Assembly (NCBI GenBank): GCA_934129945.1
Contig: CAKOXC010000001.1
Coordinates: 62,001-126,000, forward strand
Reading direction: 5' to 3'
From: an uncultured Bacilli bacterium
GTDB taxonomy: Bacteria > Bacillota_I > Bacilli_A > RF39 > UBA660
DNA length: 64,000 nt
The translations under genes and the position numbers were made by a program. The notes under the pieces are model-generated. The model did not search any database, had not been told where the DNA came from, and saw only the letters and a program-made list of their open reading frames with translations. Below are positions 53,385 through 61,644 of the stretch, piece after piece. Each line of letters opens with the position of its first letter. The stretch's first letter is position 1.

Positions 53385-53412
53385 AAAAAAATAGTAAAAT
53401 TAATTACTATTT
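53385..53412 (-). terminator. Terminator after the 195-aa protein gene
   Basis: A 9-bp stem (AAATAGTAA, loop TTAATT, TTACTATTT on the minus strand) is followed by TTTT. Confidence 0.7.
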
Positions 53413-53994
53413 TGAAAACGTTACTTCTTCATCTATTTCTAAAGCAGAATCATCATAAAATCTATTTTCTGGAGCTATTTCTATCACTTTACCATAAGAA
53501 GGATTTTTTATTAATTCTGTAATTTTTCCATTTTCACAATGAGCATAACCATATATGTAATTAGGAATTAAATAATAGTTTCCATCGTCTCCAATATACC
53601 ATATTGGTTCGCTTTTTACTCCATCATATCCTACTGAAGCTCTAGGCACCTTAGCAATAATGCAGCCTTTACATCCTTTATAATCGAATGTTGCCACTAA
53701 TTGAGCAAGTAAAAATGGAACAAGTGAACATTCTGTTAATGTGTAATGAAAGTTATTACCACCATTATTGATTAATCCTCTTAAAAATATTTTTCCAATT
53801 GTATTAATTTGTTCTGGTATTGTAAGTTGAGTTCGATGTATTAAAATCATTGAATCGGGATCATTACATAAATTTTCAAGATCTACGCCAATTTTATATG
53901 GTATTCTATTTTTTAAAGTTTTATTATAATCAGCAAATATAGGGTTATTAAGGTAATTATTAGGTATTTTATAAAATTCTTTTTTAAAAAGCAT
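53407..53994 (-). CDS. Hypothetical protein coupled to a BI-1 family gene (195 aa)
   Basis: The soluble 195-residue product shows SMILIHRTQL, then NTIGKIFLRGLINNGG, CKGCIIAKVPRASVG, EPIWYIGDDGNYYLIPNYIYGYAH and a charged C-terminus. The order of an Arg-containing strand, a Gly-rich segment and a PRAS strand is slightly reminiscent of ADP-ribosyltransferase or RES-type folds, but I cannot place catalytic residues. Its ATG overlaps the BI-1 stop as TAATG, with GGAGATG upstream, so the two are translationally coupled. No function is proposed. Confidence 0.55.
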   Translation of the reverse strand: MLFKKEFYKIPNNYLNNPIFADYNKTLKNRIPYKIGVDLENLCNDPDSMILIHRTQLTIPEQINTIGKIFLRGLINNGGNNFHYTLTECSLVPFLLAQLVATFDYKGCKGCIIAKVPRASVGYDGVKSEPIWYIGDDGNYYLIPNYIYGYAHCENGKITELIKNPSYGKVIEIAPENRFYDDSALEIDEEVTFSK

Positions 53995-54632
53995 TACTTA
54001 TCATCTCCAAATATACTTAATAAATGTAAGAAAATATTTATATAATCAAGATATAGTTGAAGCGCACCATATATTGCCATGTTTTCTTCTGGTATCATGG
54101 TATAATTATTTTTTATTTTTTGCATATCATAAGCTGTTATTCCCATAAATATAATAATTGTTATACTTGAAAGTATTAAATCAAATGTATTATTTTTAAT
54201 AAATAAATTTATTAATGAACAAATAATAATTCCAAATAAAGCCATTATTAAATATGTTCCAATTTTAGTTAAATCAATATTAGTCTTGTACCCAATTAAT
54301 GAAAATATTCCGAATATTAAACTTGCTATTAAAAATATGTAAATAATGCTTGTTATTTTATATACTACAAAAATAGATGAAAATGTTAACCCACTTATAA
54401 AAGAATATAGAATAAACATTGTCTTACATGTTGTAGGTTTCATTTTCCTAATTCTTGCAGATAATGCTATTACCAATACTAATTCTAATATTGAAAAGAA
54501 AATATATGTTCCTGTAGAAAAAACAGATATAAGCATATTTTCATTAATAGAAATTACATACCCTGTTAAAAAAGTAACTAAAAGTCCAATAAACATCCAT
54601 AAAAACACTTTAGAAATTATTTTATTATCCAT
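53994..54632 (-). CDS. Bax inhibitor-1/YccA family membrane protein
   Basis: The 212-residue protein has seven hydrophobic segments and typical TMBIM features (GLTFSSIFVVYK, IFGIFSLIGYKT, IIIFMGITAYDMQKIK, YGALQLYLDYINIFLHLLSIF). Family members are pH-sensitive calcium leak channels (BsYetJ). AAGGAGG precedes the ATG at 54632; the longer frame to 54665 lacks a site. It overlaps the 195-residue protein gene by one base. Confidence 0.88.
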   Translation of the reverse strand: MDNKIISKVFLWMFIGLLVTFLTGYVISINENMLISVFSTGTYIFFSILELVLVIALSARIRKMKPTTCKTMFILYSFISGLTFSSIFVVYKITSIIYIFLIASLIFGIFSLIGYKTNIDLTKIGTYLIMALFGIIICSLINLFIKNNTFDLILSSITIIIFMGITAYDMQKIKNNYTMIPEENMAIYGALQLYLDYINIFLHLLSIFGDDK

Positions 54633-54688
54633 AAAATTCCTCCTTAAACACTTTAAATATATCATGAATAATTATGAATATCAAATAT

Positions 54689-56788
54689 CTAAGAATTGAC
54701 TTTACATAACTTTTCATTAATTAAATTATTTATATTTCTTAGCCCATAATTTATATAATCTGATTCTAATATAATATTTTCAATCATTTCTTTATCTAAT
54801 TTTGAATTTAATTCAATATAATGATAAATATCATCATGAGAAAGAGTTTTAAATTCAATCAATTGATTAAATCGAGAAATTAATTCTTTGGGTAAAACAT
54901 CTTCAAAATTACTTTTTACTTTACCAAACCCTAGCATTTTTCTAGTTTTTATATTTGCTGTTGCAATAATTAAACAATTATTAAAATTTATTAATTCATT
55001 ATGTGCATCTAATAATGTTCCATCTTCTAAAATATTTAAAAACAGGTTTAATACTTTTGGATGAGCTTTTTCTATTTCATCAAGTATGATTAGAGAATGA
55101 GGTTTTTCTCTAATTTGCTCAAATAAATATGCAGTATCATATCCATTGTATCCAGGTTCAACTCCAATTAATTTGCTAACAGAAGTTTCTTTGCTATATT
55201 CTGCCATATCTAATTTAATTAAATTATAACTTTCTCCTATTATTTTAGCAGCCATTGTTTTTCCTATTCCTGAAGTTCCATAGAATAACATTGATTTAAC
55301 TTTTTCATTATGATTTTTTAAACATAATGTTATTTGGTTAATAGCTATATCTTGTCCAATTAATTTTTCTTTAAGTTTTTTTATTATAATTTCATCACTA
55401 TTACTACTTGTTAAAGGAATTTTTGTTCTTTGTTCAATTAAACTTAAAATATCATTTTTTGTTATTTTATTTCTAGAATCACTATCATAAACATTTAAAT
55501 CTTCTTTCAAATTATTTTCAATAATTTTACATTTAATTGCTTTATCAAATTCATTATTTTTTATATAATCTTTTTTCTTTTCAATTATATTATTTAATTT
55601 ACTAATATTACTATTCAAATAAACTGTTGAAGTAGTTTTTATTTTTACTTGAGCACATATAGAATCTAATAATTCAATAGATTTATCAGGATTACATTTA
55701 TCATGAATATATAAATCAGCATATTTAACAATGTCTTCAATATTTTTGGAAGTTATTTTTATATTATGATATTTTTCATATTCTTTTTTTACATTGTATA
55801 AAATTTGTTTAGTTTCTTCCAAGGAAGGTTCATCAATTACAATTTTTTCAAATCTTCTTGTTAAAGCTTTATCTTTCAAAAAATATTTATTATATTCGTT
55901 TATAGTAGTTGCTCCAATTACTTTGATATTTCCTCTAGCTAAATATGGCTTTAATATATCAGCAGCACTTACTGCTCCATCAGCTGCTCCAGCGTTAACC
56001 ATTGAATGAATTTCATCTATAAACAAAATTATACTTTCATCCTCAGTAGCTTTATCTATTATTTTTGTTAATTTTTCTTCAAATTCACCACGGTATTTTG
56101 TACCAGAAACTAAATTTCCCATTTCTAACATTATTATTTTAGCATTCTCTAATTTTTGTGGAATTTGTTTATTATTTATTCTTCTTGCTAGTTCCTCAAC
56201 TATTGCTGTTTTTCCAACACCTGCTTTTCCAACTAATAATGGATTATTTTTTTTATGTCTAAGCAATGTTTCTATAACTTTATTTATTTCTTCATCTCTA
56301 CACACAACTGTTTCATCTTTTGAAACAGTTGCATTTAAAAGAGTCCCAAAATCTAATTTTATCTCTCCATTTTTAGACTTTTTAAAATGATTATAAATTT
56401 TTTCTAAATCAACATCCATTAATAATAAAATTCTTAAAGCTATTCCTTCACCTTCTTCTAACATAGCTAGAAATAAATGGCGAATTGTAACTTGTGAATT
56501 TTCTTCTTTTGCATCATATGTTGCATTTTCTATAACTCTTTTTAATAATGGTGTATATAAATTTAATGAACTTGGAACACTGGCTGATCCAATTATTTTA
56601 ACTAGTTCCTTTTTAAAATTTGTGTAATTAATATTATATTTTTTTAATTCTTTAGAAACCTCATTATTATTCTTTAAAACTGCTAACAATAAATGTTCAC
56701 TTCCTACATAAGGATGTCTTAAATCATATCTTATTGTCTCAGCATCTTTAAATAATTTACTTATTTCAAAGCCAAAGTTTTCAAACAT
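54689..56788 (-). CDS. clpC: ClpC-type Clp/Hsp100 AAA+ unfoldase (short form)
   Basis: The 699-residue protein has two N-terminal Clp repeats. AAA-1 carries GKAGVGKTAIVEEL and IILFIDEIHSM. A short UVR-like middle segment (DYIKNNEFDKAIKCKIIENN) follows, and AAA-2 carries GTSGIGKTMAAKII and LIILDEIEKAHPKV. A ClpP-contact tripeptide LGF appears in KMLGFGK before the AAA-2 sensor, so partnership with ClpP is likely. It is more than 100 residues shorter than Bacillus ClpC, mostly in the middle and at the C-terminus. It unfolds substrates for degradation. No mcsA, mcsB or ctsR is adjacent. Confidence 0.86.
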   Translation of the reverse strand: MFENFGFEISKLFKDAETIRYDLRHPYVGSEHLLLAVLKNNNEVSKELKKYNINYTNFKKELVKIIGSASVPSSLNLYTPLLKRVIENATYDAKEENSQVTIRHLFLAMLEEGEGIALRILLLMDVDLEKIYNHFKKSKNGEIKLDFGTLLNATVSKDETVVCRDEEINKVIETLLRHKKNNPLLVGKAGVGKTAIVEELARRINNKQIPQKLENAKIIMLEMGNLVSGTKYRGEFEEKLTKIIDKATEDESIILFIDEIHSMVNAGAADGAVSAADILKPYLARGNIKVIGATTINEYNKYFLKDKALTRRFEKIVIDEPSLEETKQILYNVKKEYEKYHNIKITSKNIEDIVKYADLYIHDKCNPDKSIELLDSICAQVKIKTTSTVYLNSNISKLNNIIEKKKDYIKNNEFDKAIKCKIIENNLKEDLNVYDSDSRNKITKNDILSLIEQRTKIPLTSSNSDEIIIKKLKEKLIGQDIAINQITLCLKNHNEKVKSMLFYGTSGIGKTMAAKIIGESYNLIKLDMAEYSKETSVSKLIGVEPGYNGYDTAYLFEQIREKPHSLIILDEIEKAHPKVLNLFLNILEDGTLLDAHNELINFNNCLIIATANIKTRKMLGFGKVKSNFEDVLPKELISRFNQLIEFKTLSHDDIYHYIELNSKLDKEMIENIILESDYINYGLRNINNLINEKLCKVNS

Positions 56789-56853
56789 TATAGTTCCTCC
56801 TTTTAAATTATATGATTATAATGTTTGAAAATTTTATAATTTATTCACTTTAA

Positions 56854-57960
56854 TTATTGGATTTTTTTAACTTCCTCTTTTGTTAATCCAGTTATTTCAA
56901 TAATTTCTTCAATATCTATTTTTTTCGTCAACATTTTTCTGGCTATTTCCATTTTATTATTTCTTATTCCCTCATTATATGATTCTTCTCTAGCTTTTTT
57001 TAGCTCATCTTGTCTTATCTCTTCATCCAAAGCTTCTTTATCATATGTTGGTATTTTTAATTCGTCTGTATAATCTGGATCTTCTAATTTCTCTAAAGGC
57101 ATACCAATTGCTTTTTCTATTTCTTCTTTTGAAATGTTCATTTCTAATAGTTTTTTTGCTATTTCTCTTTTTTCATTTGTAGTTCCTTCATTGTATGATT
57201 CTTCTCTAGCTTTCTTTAATTCATCTTGTCTTATCTCTTCATCCAAAGCTTCTTTATCATACTCTAGTAAAAATGAATAATCGTTTTTATATTTTTCTTC
57301 TTCTACTTCATTTACTATTTCTTTCATTTTGACATCCCCCTTATACAAACTTTCTAATATCTTTTTATCTTGTTCTATAAATATTAGTAGTCTTTTTTCT
57401 TCTCTATTTATCTTATTTTTATTATATAATTCTTCTTTTAAATATTCAAGGTTTATGTCATATATTATTTCGCTATTGTAAACATCTTCTACTTTTAAAT
57501 TCTTATCCATTCTTACTATTTCATACAATAATTCGTTGGTTTTAGGTATCCTTGCTTTTGTACTTATATTTATTTGGATTATAAGTTTATCTAATTTACT
57601 ATTCTTTTCTGCACTTACACTACTTAATGTATTTACATACCATTTATTCTTTCTTATTAATTTTTCTGATAAGTTTCTATTCATTTCAATATTTATTATT
57701 TTTTTATCTACTTCAACTAGTATATCTGAATAACCTGTTTTCATTTTTATATTGCTACTGGATATAAAATCATTTTTCATTTTCATATTTTTTAATATGT
57801 AATTTATATCCAGTTTTGTACAATAACTTATCAAGAATGCTAAATACCACCTGTTTTCTTTAGCTGTAAATACTTTTTTAAATGCTACATCAATTGTTAA
57901 ATCAAGTATCCTTTCATTTAAATTATATTTTTCTTTTAATATTTCTAATTTTTCATTCAT
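56854..57960 (-). CDS. Rpn/PD-(D/E)XK nuclease-family protein with C-terminal tandem repeats
   Basis: The protein (368 residues) begins with DLTIDVAFKKVFT, the N-terminal signature of Rpn-type PD-(D/E)XK proteins, with SDILVEVDKKIINIEMN as the nuclease core (D, E and K). Family members promote recombination and DNA cleavage. The C-terminal half contains a perfect 27-residue duplication (YDKEALDEEIRQDELKKARE and onward) spaced 72 residues apart. The longer frame to 58026 lacks a site; GGGGGATTTTTC precedes the ATG at 57960. The gene has a terminator upstream and stands alone. Confidence 0.82.
   Translation of the reverse strand: MNEKLEILKEKYNLNERILDLTIDVAFKKVFTAKENRWYLAFLISYCTKLDINYILKNMKMKNDFISSSNIKMKTGYSDILVEVDKKIINIEMNRNLSEKLIRKNKWYVNTLSSVSAEKNSKLDKLIIQINISTKARIPKTNELLYEIVRMDKNLKVEDVYNSEIIYDINLEYLKEELYNKNKINREEKRLLIFIEQDKKILESLYKGDVKMKEIVNEVEEEKYKNDYSFLLEYDKEALDEEIRQDELKKAREESYNEGTTNEKREIAKKLLEMNISKEEIEKAIGMPLEKLEDPDYTDELKIPTYDKEALDEEIRQDELKKAREESYNEGIRNNKMEIARKMLTKKIDIEEIIEITGLTKEEVKKIQ
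56971..57046. repeat. Intragenic direct repeat in the rpn-like gene, copy 2
   Basis: About 75 bases that differ from 57187-57262 at about five positions; the period is 216 bases. Confidence 0.8.
57187..57262. repeat. Intragenic direct repeat in the rpn-like gene, copy 1
   Basis: Partner of 56971-57046; both encode the EALDEEIRQDELKKAREESY unit. Confidence 0.8.
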
Positions 57961-57994
57961 GAAAAATCCCCCTTCCACGATATAAATAACACAT

Positions 57995-58020
57995 AAAAAA
58001 ATTGATGTCAAAACACCAAT
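57995..58020 (-). terminator. Terminator upstream of the rpn-like gene
   Basis: On the minus strand ATTGGTG pairs with CATCAAT (one G-U pair) and is followed by a U run. It ends the gltX-cysS-yugP unit. Confidence 0.65.
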
Positions 58021-58045
58021 TTTCAATTTTTGTTCTCTATAAACT

Positions 58046-58085
58046 ACAGATATTTAAAATTTGTATACAGATTTTAAATATCTGT
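58046..58085. repeat. Perfect 15-bp inverted repeat with 10-base spacer
   Basis: Arms at 58046-58060 and 58071-58085 read ACAGATATTTAAAAT and its complement. A T run follows only on the plus strand, where no gene ends. It lies between the yugP-like and rpn-like genes. Confidence 0.7.
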
Positions 58086-58130
58086 TTTTAAAACTAAGCA
58101 AATTTTCAAAATTTGTAAAATTTTAATTTT

Positions 58131-58799
58131 TTAATCTTTTTTATCTGTAAATATTAAGATTAATCTTAATAATTCTAAAGCAGAAGATAAAACTCCAGCA
58201 ACATATGTTAACGCTGCTGATATTAACATTTTTTTTGCTCCATCTAATTCATCATCTGTTACTAATCCTAAATTTTTAAGTTCAATTAATGCTCTTTTAC
58301 TAGCATCAAATTCAACAGGTAGTGTTACTAGTTGAAAAATTAAACCAAGTGCTACTAAAGCAATACCTAAATAAATAATATTCATAGCTTCTGCTATAGC
58401 TCCAATAAAAATTACTAAGTATGAAAACATTGTACCAATTCTTACAATTGGATAAATAAAGCTTCTAAGACGCATAAAGAAATATCCATCTTTATCTTGG
58501 ATAGCATGGCCACACTCATGAGCTGCTACAGCTAAAGATGCAATACTTTCATTGTCATAAATGTCTTTTGAAAGACGTATTACTTTTCTACTAGAATCAT
58601 AATGATCTGTTAAATTACCACCAGTAGCTACAACATATATCTTCTCTAAATTATTACTATCTAAAATCTTTCTTGCAACTTCTTGGCCAGTAATTTTTGA
58701 TTCATTAAAAATTCTTTTGTATTTACTATAATTAATTGAAATAAATAACTGTGCTAAAGCAGGTATTATAACAATTAAAAGACATATAATTAAATCCAT
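58131..58799 (-). CDS. YugP-like zinc metallopeptidase (Zn_peptidase_2)
   Basis: The 222-residue membrane protein has an N-terminal span, the HECGHAIQD zinc site near residue 94, and further spans after it. This is the layout of the YugP/PF04298 family of putative neutral zinc proteases. YxxxHYDSSRKVIRLSKDIYDNESIASLAVAAHECGH is well conserved in part. It is coupled to cysS by a TAATG overlap. Substrates are unknown; neither a cytoplasmic nor an outer active site is decided here. Confidence 0.85.
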   Translation of the reverse strand: MDLIICLLIVIIPALAQLFISINYSKYKRIFNESKITGQEVARKILDSNNLEKIYVVATGGNLTDHYDSSRKVIRLSKDIYDNESIASLAVAAHECGHAIQDKDGYFFMRLRSFIYPIVRIGTMFSYLVIFIGAIAEAMNIIYLGIALVALGLIFQLVTLPVEFDASKRALIELKNLGLVTDDELDGAKKMLISAALTYVAGVLSSALELLRLILIFTDKKD

Positions 58800-60109
58800 T
58801 ACAATATTCCTTTACTAATCAATTCTTGACGAATTCTATCAGCGCTTTCAAAATCTTTATTACTTCTTTTCAAAAGCCATTCTTTATATAAATTTATACT
58901 ATCTTCATCTAATTTATCATAATTATATTTTAAACCTAAAATCATAGTTATTGTATAAATTTTATTTATAATATCTATATAATCTTTTTTTTGTCTTAAG
59001 TTAGTATTTAATTCTTTTACAAGTTCAAGTAAATAAGATATTAAATTTGGTGTATTAAAATCTTCATCCATTATCTCATCAATCTTATTATCCTTAAAGT
59101 TTTTATCAATTTCTAAATTATTAACTGAAATATCTATCATTGCTTGTTTAATAGCATTTTCAATTTTTTCATTTAAACTTTTAGCTTCATCGATAAGTTC
59201 TTCTGTAATATTAAATGGTAAGCGATAATGAGTTTTAAACATTGCAAGTTTAACAGTATTAGCATCTTTATCTTTAATAAAATCTTTAGCAAGTATAAAG
59301 TTACCAAGAGATTTACTCATTTTTGTACCTTCAACATTAATATGGCCATTATGCATCCAATAATTTGCTAAATGATTATTATTTAATGCCATACTTTGTG
59401 CTATTTCATTTTCATGATGTGGAAATTTAAGGTCAACTCCTCCACCATGAATATCTATTTTATCACCAAATAAACTATTAATCATTACAACACATTCTGT
59501 ATGCCATCCTGGTATTCCCATACCCCATGGAGATTTAAATTGTTCTCCCTCAGTAGTTTTACGCCATAATGCAAAATCAAGTGGATCTTCTTTTTTAGGA
59601 TCTACATCTACTCTAGCTCCACTTTCTAGTTCATCCAAAGTATTATTTGATAAAATACCATAATCTTTTACTTTATTAACTCTAAAATATACATCCCCAT
59701 CTACTTCATAAGCATAATCTTTTTCAATTAATTTTGTGATAAAAGCAAATATATTATCTAAATTTTCAATAACAGTAGGTCTATAATCTATATCCGTACA
59801 ATTATAAGATGCAACATCTTCCAAATAAGCTTTTATAAACTTATCTGCAACTTCTCTTTCAGTAATGCCTAATTCTTTCGCAGCACTTATTATTTTAGGA
59901 TTAATATCTGTAAAATTACTAGCATATTTTACTTCATATCCTTTATATTTTAAATATTTATAAACCATATCAAATGTAATAACTGGACGCATGTTTCCAA
60001 TATGAACATAATTATAAACAGTAGGTCCACAAACATACATTGTTACTTTACCATCTTCTATTGGTTTAAATTCTTCTAATTCATTTTTTAAGCTATTATA
60101 TATTTTCAT
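58799..60109 (-). CDS. cysS: Cysteinyl-tRNA synthetase
   Basis: CysS attaches cysteine to tRNA-Cys. The 436-residue class I enzyme has the HIGH-type motif VHIGNMRP, the zinc and Cys-recognition residues (MYVCGPTVYN, GWHTECVVM, GGGVDLKFPHHENE) and the KMSKS motif GTKMSKSLGNF. It is about 30 residues shorter than the usual 465, mainly at the C-terminal anticodon-binding end. It begins 4 bases after gltX-like, the order also seen in Bacillus, and is coupled to the yugP-like gene by TAATG. Confidence 0.97.
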   Translation of the reverse strand: MKIYNSLKNELEEFKPIEDGKVTMYVCGPTVYNYVHIGNMRPVITFDMVYKYLKYKGYEVKYASNFTDINPKIISAAKELGITEREVADKFIKAYLEDVASYNCTDIDYRPTVIENLDNIFAFITKLIEKDYAYEVDGDVYFRVNKVKDYGILSNNTLDELESGARVDVDPKKEDPLDFALWRKTTEGEQFKSPWGMGIPGWHTECVVMINSLFGDKIDIHGGGVDLKFPHHENEIAQSMALNNNHLANYWMHNGHINVEGTKMSKSLGNFILAKDFIKDKDANTVKLAMFKTHYRLPFNITEELIDEAKSLNEKIENAIKQAMIDISVNNLEIDKNFKDNKIDEIMDEDFNTPNLISYLLELVKELNTNLRQKKDYIDIINKIYTITMILGLKYNYDKLDEDSINLYKEWLLKRSNKDFESADRIRQELISKGIL

Positions 60110-60113
60110 AATT

Positions 60114-61496
60114 TTATCCCAATCTATTTAATATTTTTTCTTTACCAATTAAATATATTGTCTCTATTATATCAGGTCCTTTTGTAATTCCCGTTATAGA
60201 AATCCTAATTGGCATATAAATGTCTTTAATCGAAGTATTACAAATCTCACTAACATTATTTAAACATTGTGTAATTGATGTAACATTCCAATCACTTATT
60301 TTAATTATTTCATTCTTAAACGTCAAGACAATTTTTTTTACTTGTTCACTATTTTTTAAATATTTTCGACATTCCTCATGATAAATAACATCATTGTCAA
60401 AAAATATTTTTATTAGTTCAACTAATTCCATAGCATTTTTAATATGTTCTTTATAAAGAAGTGCTATCTTATTAACATAATCTCTATCTTTACCTTCCAT
60501 ATTACAATTTCTAATTATAAAAGGAATAATATATTTAAGATATTCTTCATCAACCATTCTTTTTAAATAATCCTTGTTATACCAATTTAATTTTTCAATA
60601 TCAAAATAACAAGAATCTTTTGTTATATGTTTGTAATCAAATTCTTCTACTAGTTCTTCTAAACTAAATATCTCTTTATTTGATTTAGGACTCCATCCAA
60701 GTAATGCTATATAATTTAACAATGCTTCTGGAAGATATCCTTGATTTAATAAATTAAATACACTTATATTACTTATTTTTTTTATTTCATTAACAAGCAT
60801 TGGAAAGTGAATTATTTTTGGCATATCAAAATTAAAATTATCATAAAGTTGGATATATTTAGGAGTATTAGATAAATGTTCATTACTTCTTGTTACATAA
60901 GTTATATTCATTAATCCATCATCAACTACATTACTTAAATTATATGTTGGTGATTCATCACTTTTGAGTAAAATTTGATCTTCTAAATATTTATTATCAA
61001 AAGTTATATCATCGTATACTTCATCATGAAATGATGTTGTGCCTTCTTTACTAACTTTTTGACGTATAACATATTCATCGCCATTAGATATTCTATTATT
61101 TACTTCTTCTTTAGTAAGACTACGACATCGTCCATCATACATATATGTTTCATTTTTACTTGTAGCTTCTAATCTTTCTTTTGCTAACTGTTTTTCATCA
61201 CAAAAACAGTAGTATGCATAATCATTCTCTAAGAGATATTTTACATGTTGCTTGTATATATTTATTCTTTCACTTTGAATAATAGGTTTATCATCATAAT
61301 TTAAATTAAATATTTTTAAAATCTTATAAATATTACTTTCAGCATTAAAATCATAATTATCTTGATTAGTATCTTCAATTCTAAGATAAAATTTTCCATT
61401 ATCATGCTTAGCTATTAAATATGAAAATAATGCTATATGTAAATCGTTTATAGTAAAAACTCCAGAAGGAGTAATTGCAAATCTTGTAGTAGTCAC
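60114..61496 (-). CDS. gltX: Glutamyl-tRNA synthetase-like protein with eroded HIGH and KMSKS motifs
   Basis: The 460-residue protein is colinear with GluRS: FYLRIEDTNQ, YYCFCDEKQL, PTYNLSNVVDDGLMNITYVTR, HLSNTPKYIQLYD and GYLPEALLNYIALLGWSPKS are all recognisable. However, the HIGH region reads PSGVFTINDLHIALF where GluRS has PTGYLHIGGARTALF, so HIGG becomes TIND. The KLSKR site reads KKISNI. Both ATP-binding signatures are therefore degraded although the fold and length are intact. It starts at GTG with GGTGGTGATT upstream. It precedes cysS as in Bacillus. It is either a divergent synthetase or a catalytically altered paralogue. Confidence 0.85.
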   Translation of the reverse strand: MTTTRFAITPSGVFTINDLHIALFSYLIAKHDNGKFYLRIEDTNQDNYDFNAESNIYKILKIFNLNYDDKPIIQSERINIYKQHVKYLLENDYAYYCFCDEKQLAKERLEATSKNETYMYDGRCRSLTKEEVNNRISNGDEYVIRQKVSKEGTTSFHDEVYDDITFDNKYLEDQILLKSDESPTYNLSNVVDDGLMNITYVTRSNEHLSNTPKYIQLYDNFNFDMPKIIHFPMLVNEIKKISNISVFNLLNQGYLPEALLNYIALLGWSPKSNKEIFSLEELVEEFDYKHITKDSCYFDIEKLNWYNKDYLKRMVDEEYLKYIIPFIIRNCNMEGKDRDYVNKIALLYKEHIKNAMELVELIKIFFDNDVIYHEECRKYLKNSEQVKKIVLTFKNEIIKISDWNVTSITQCLNNVSEICNTSIKDIYMPIRISITGITKGPDIIETIYLIGKEKILNRLG

Positions 61497-61523
61497 ATAA
61501 TCACCACCTTATATCTTATTGAT

Positions 61524-61532
61524 ATTATATCA
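61524..61532 (-). promoter_or_regulatory. Extended -10 promoter of the gltX-like-cysS-yugP unit
   Basis: TGATATAAT on the minus strand, without a clear -35, about 28 bases before the GTG start. Confidence 0.5.
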
Positions 61533-61558
61533 AAAAAATTATAATTAATATAGCATGA

Positions 61559-61606
61559 AAAAAGATAACTAATTTCTTAGCTATCAACTCTATTAGTTAT
61601 CTTTTT
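61559..61606 (-). terminator. Terminator after the Cys-rich surface protein gene
   Basis: A perfect 15-bp stem (61559-61573 with 61592-61606) with an 18-base loop is followed by a T run on the minus strand. Confidence 0.75.
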
Positions 61607-61644
61607 AACAAAATATACAAATTAATACATAAAATTACAGTTAA

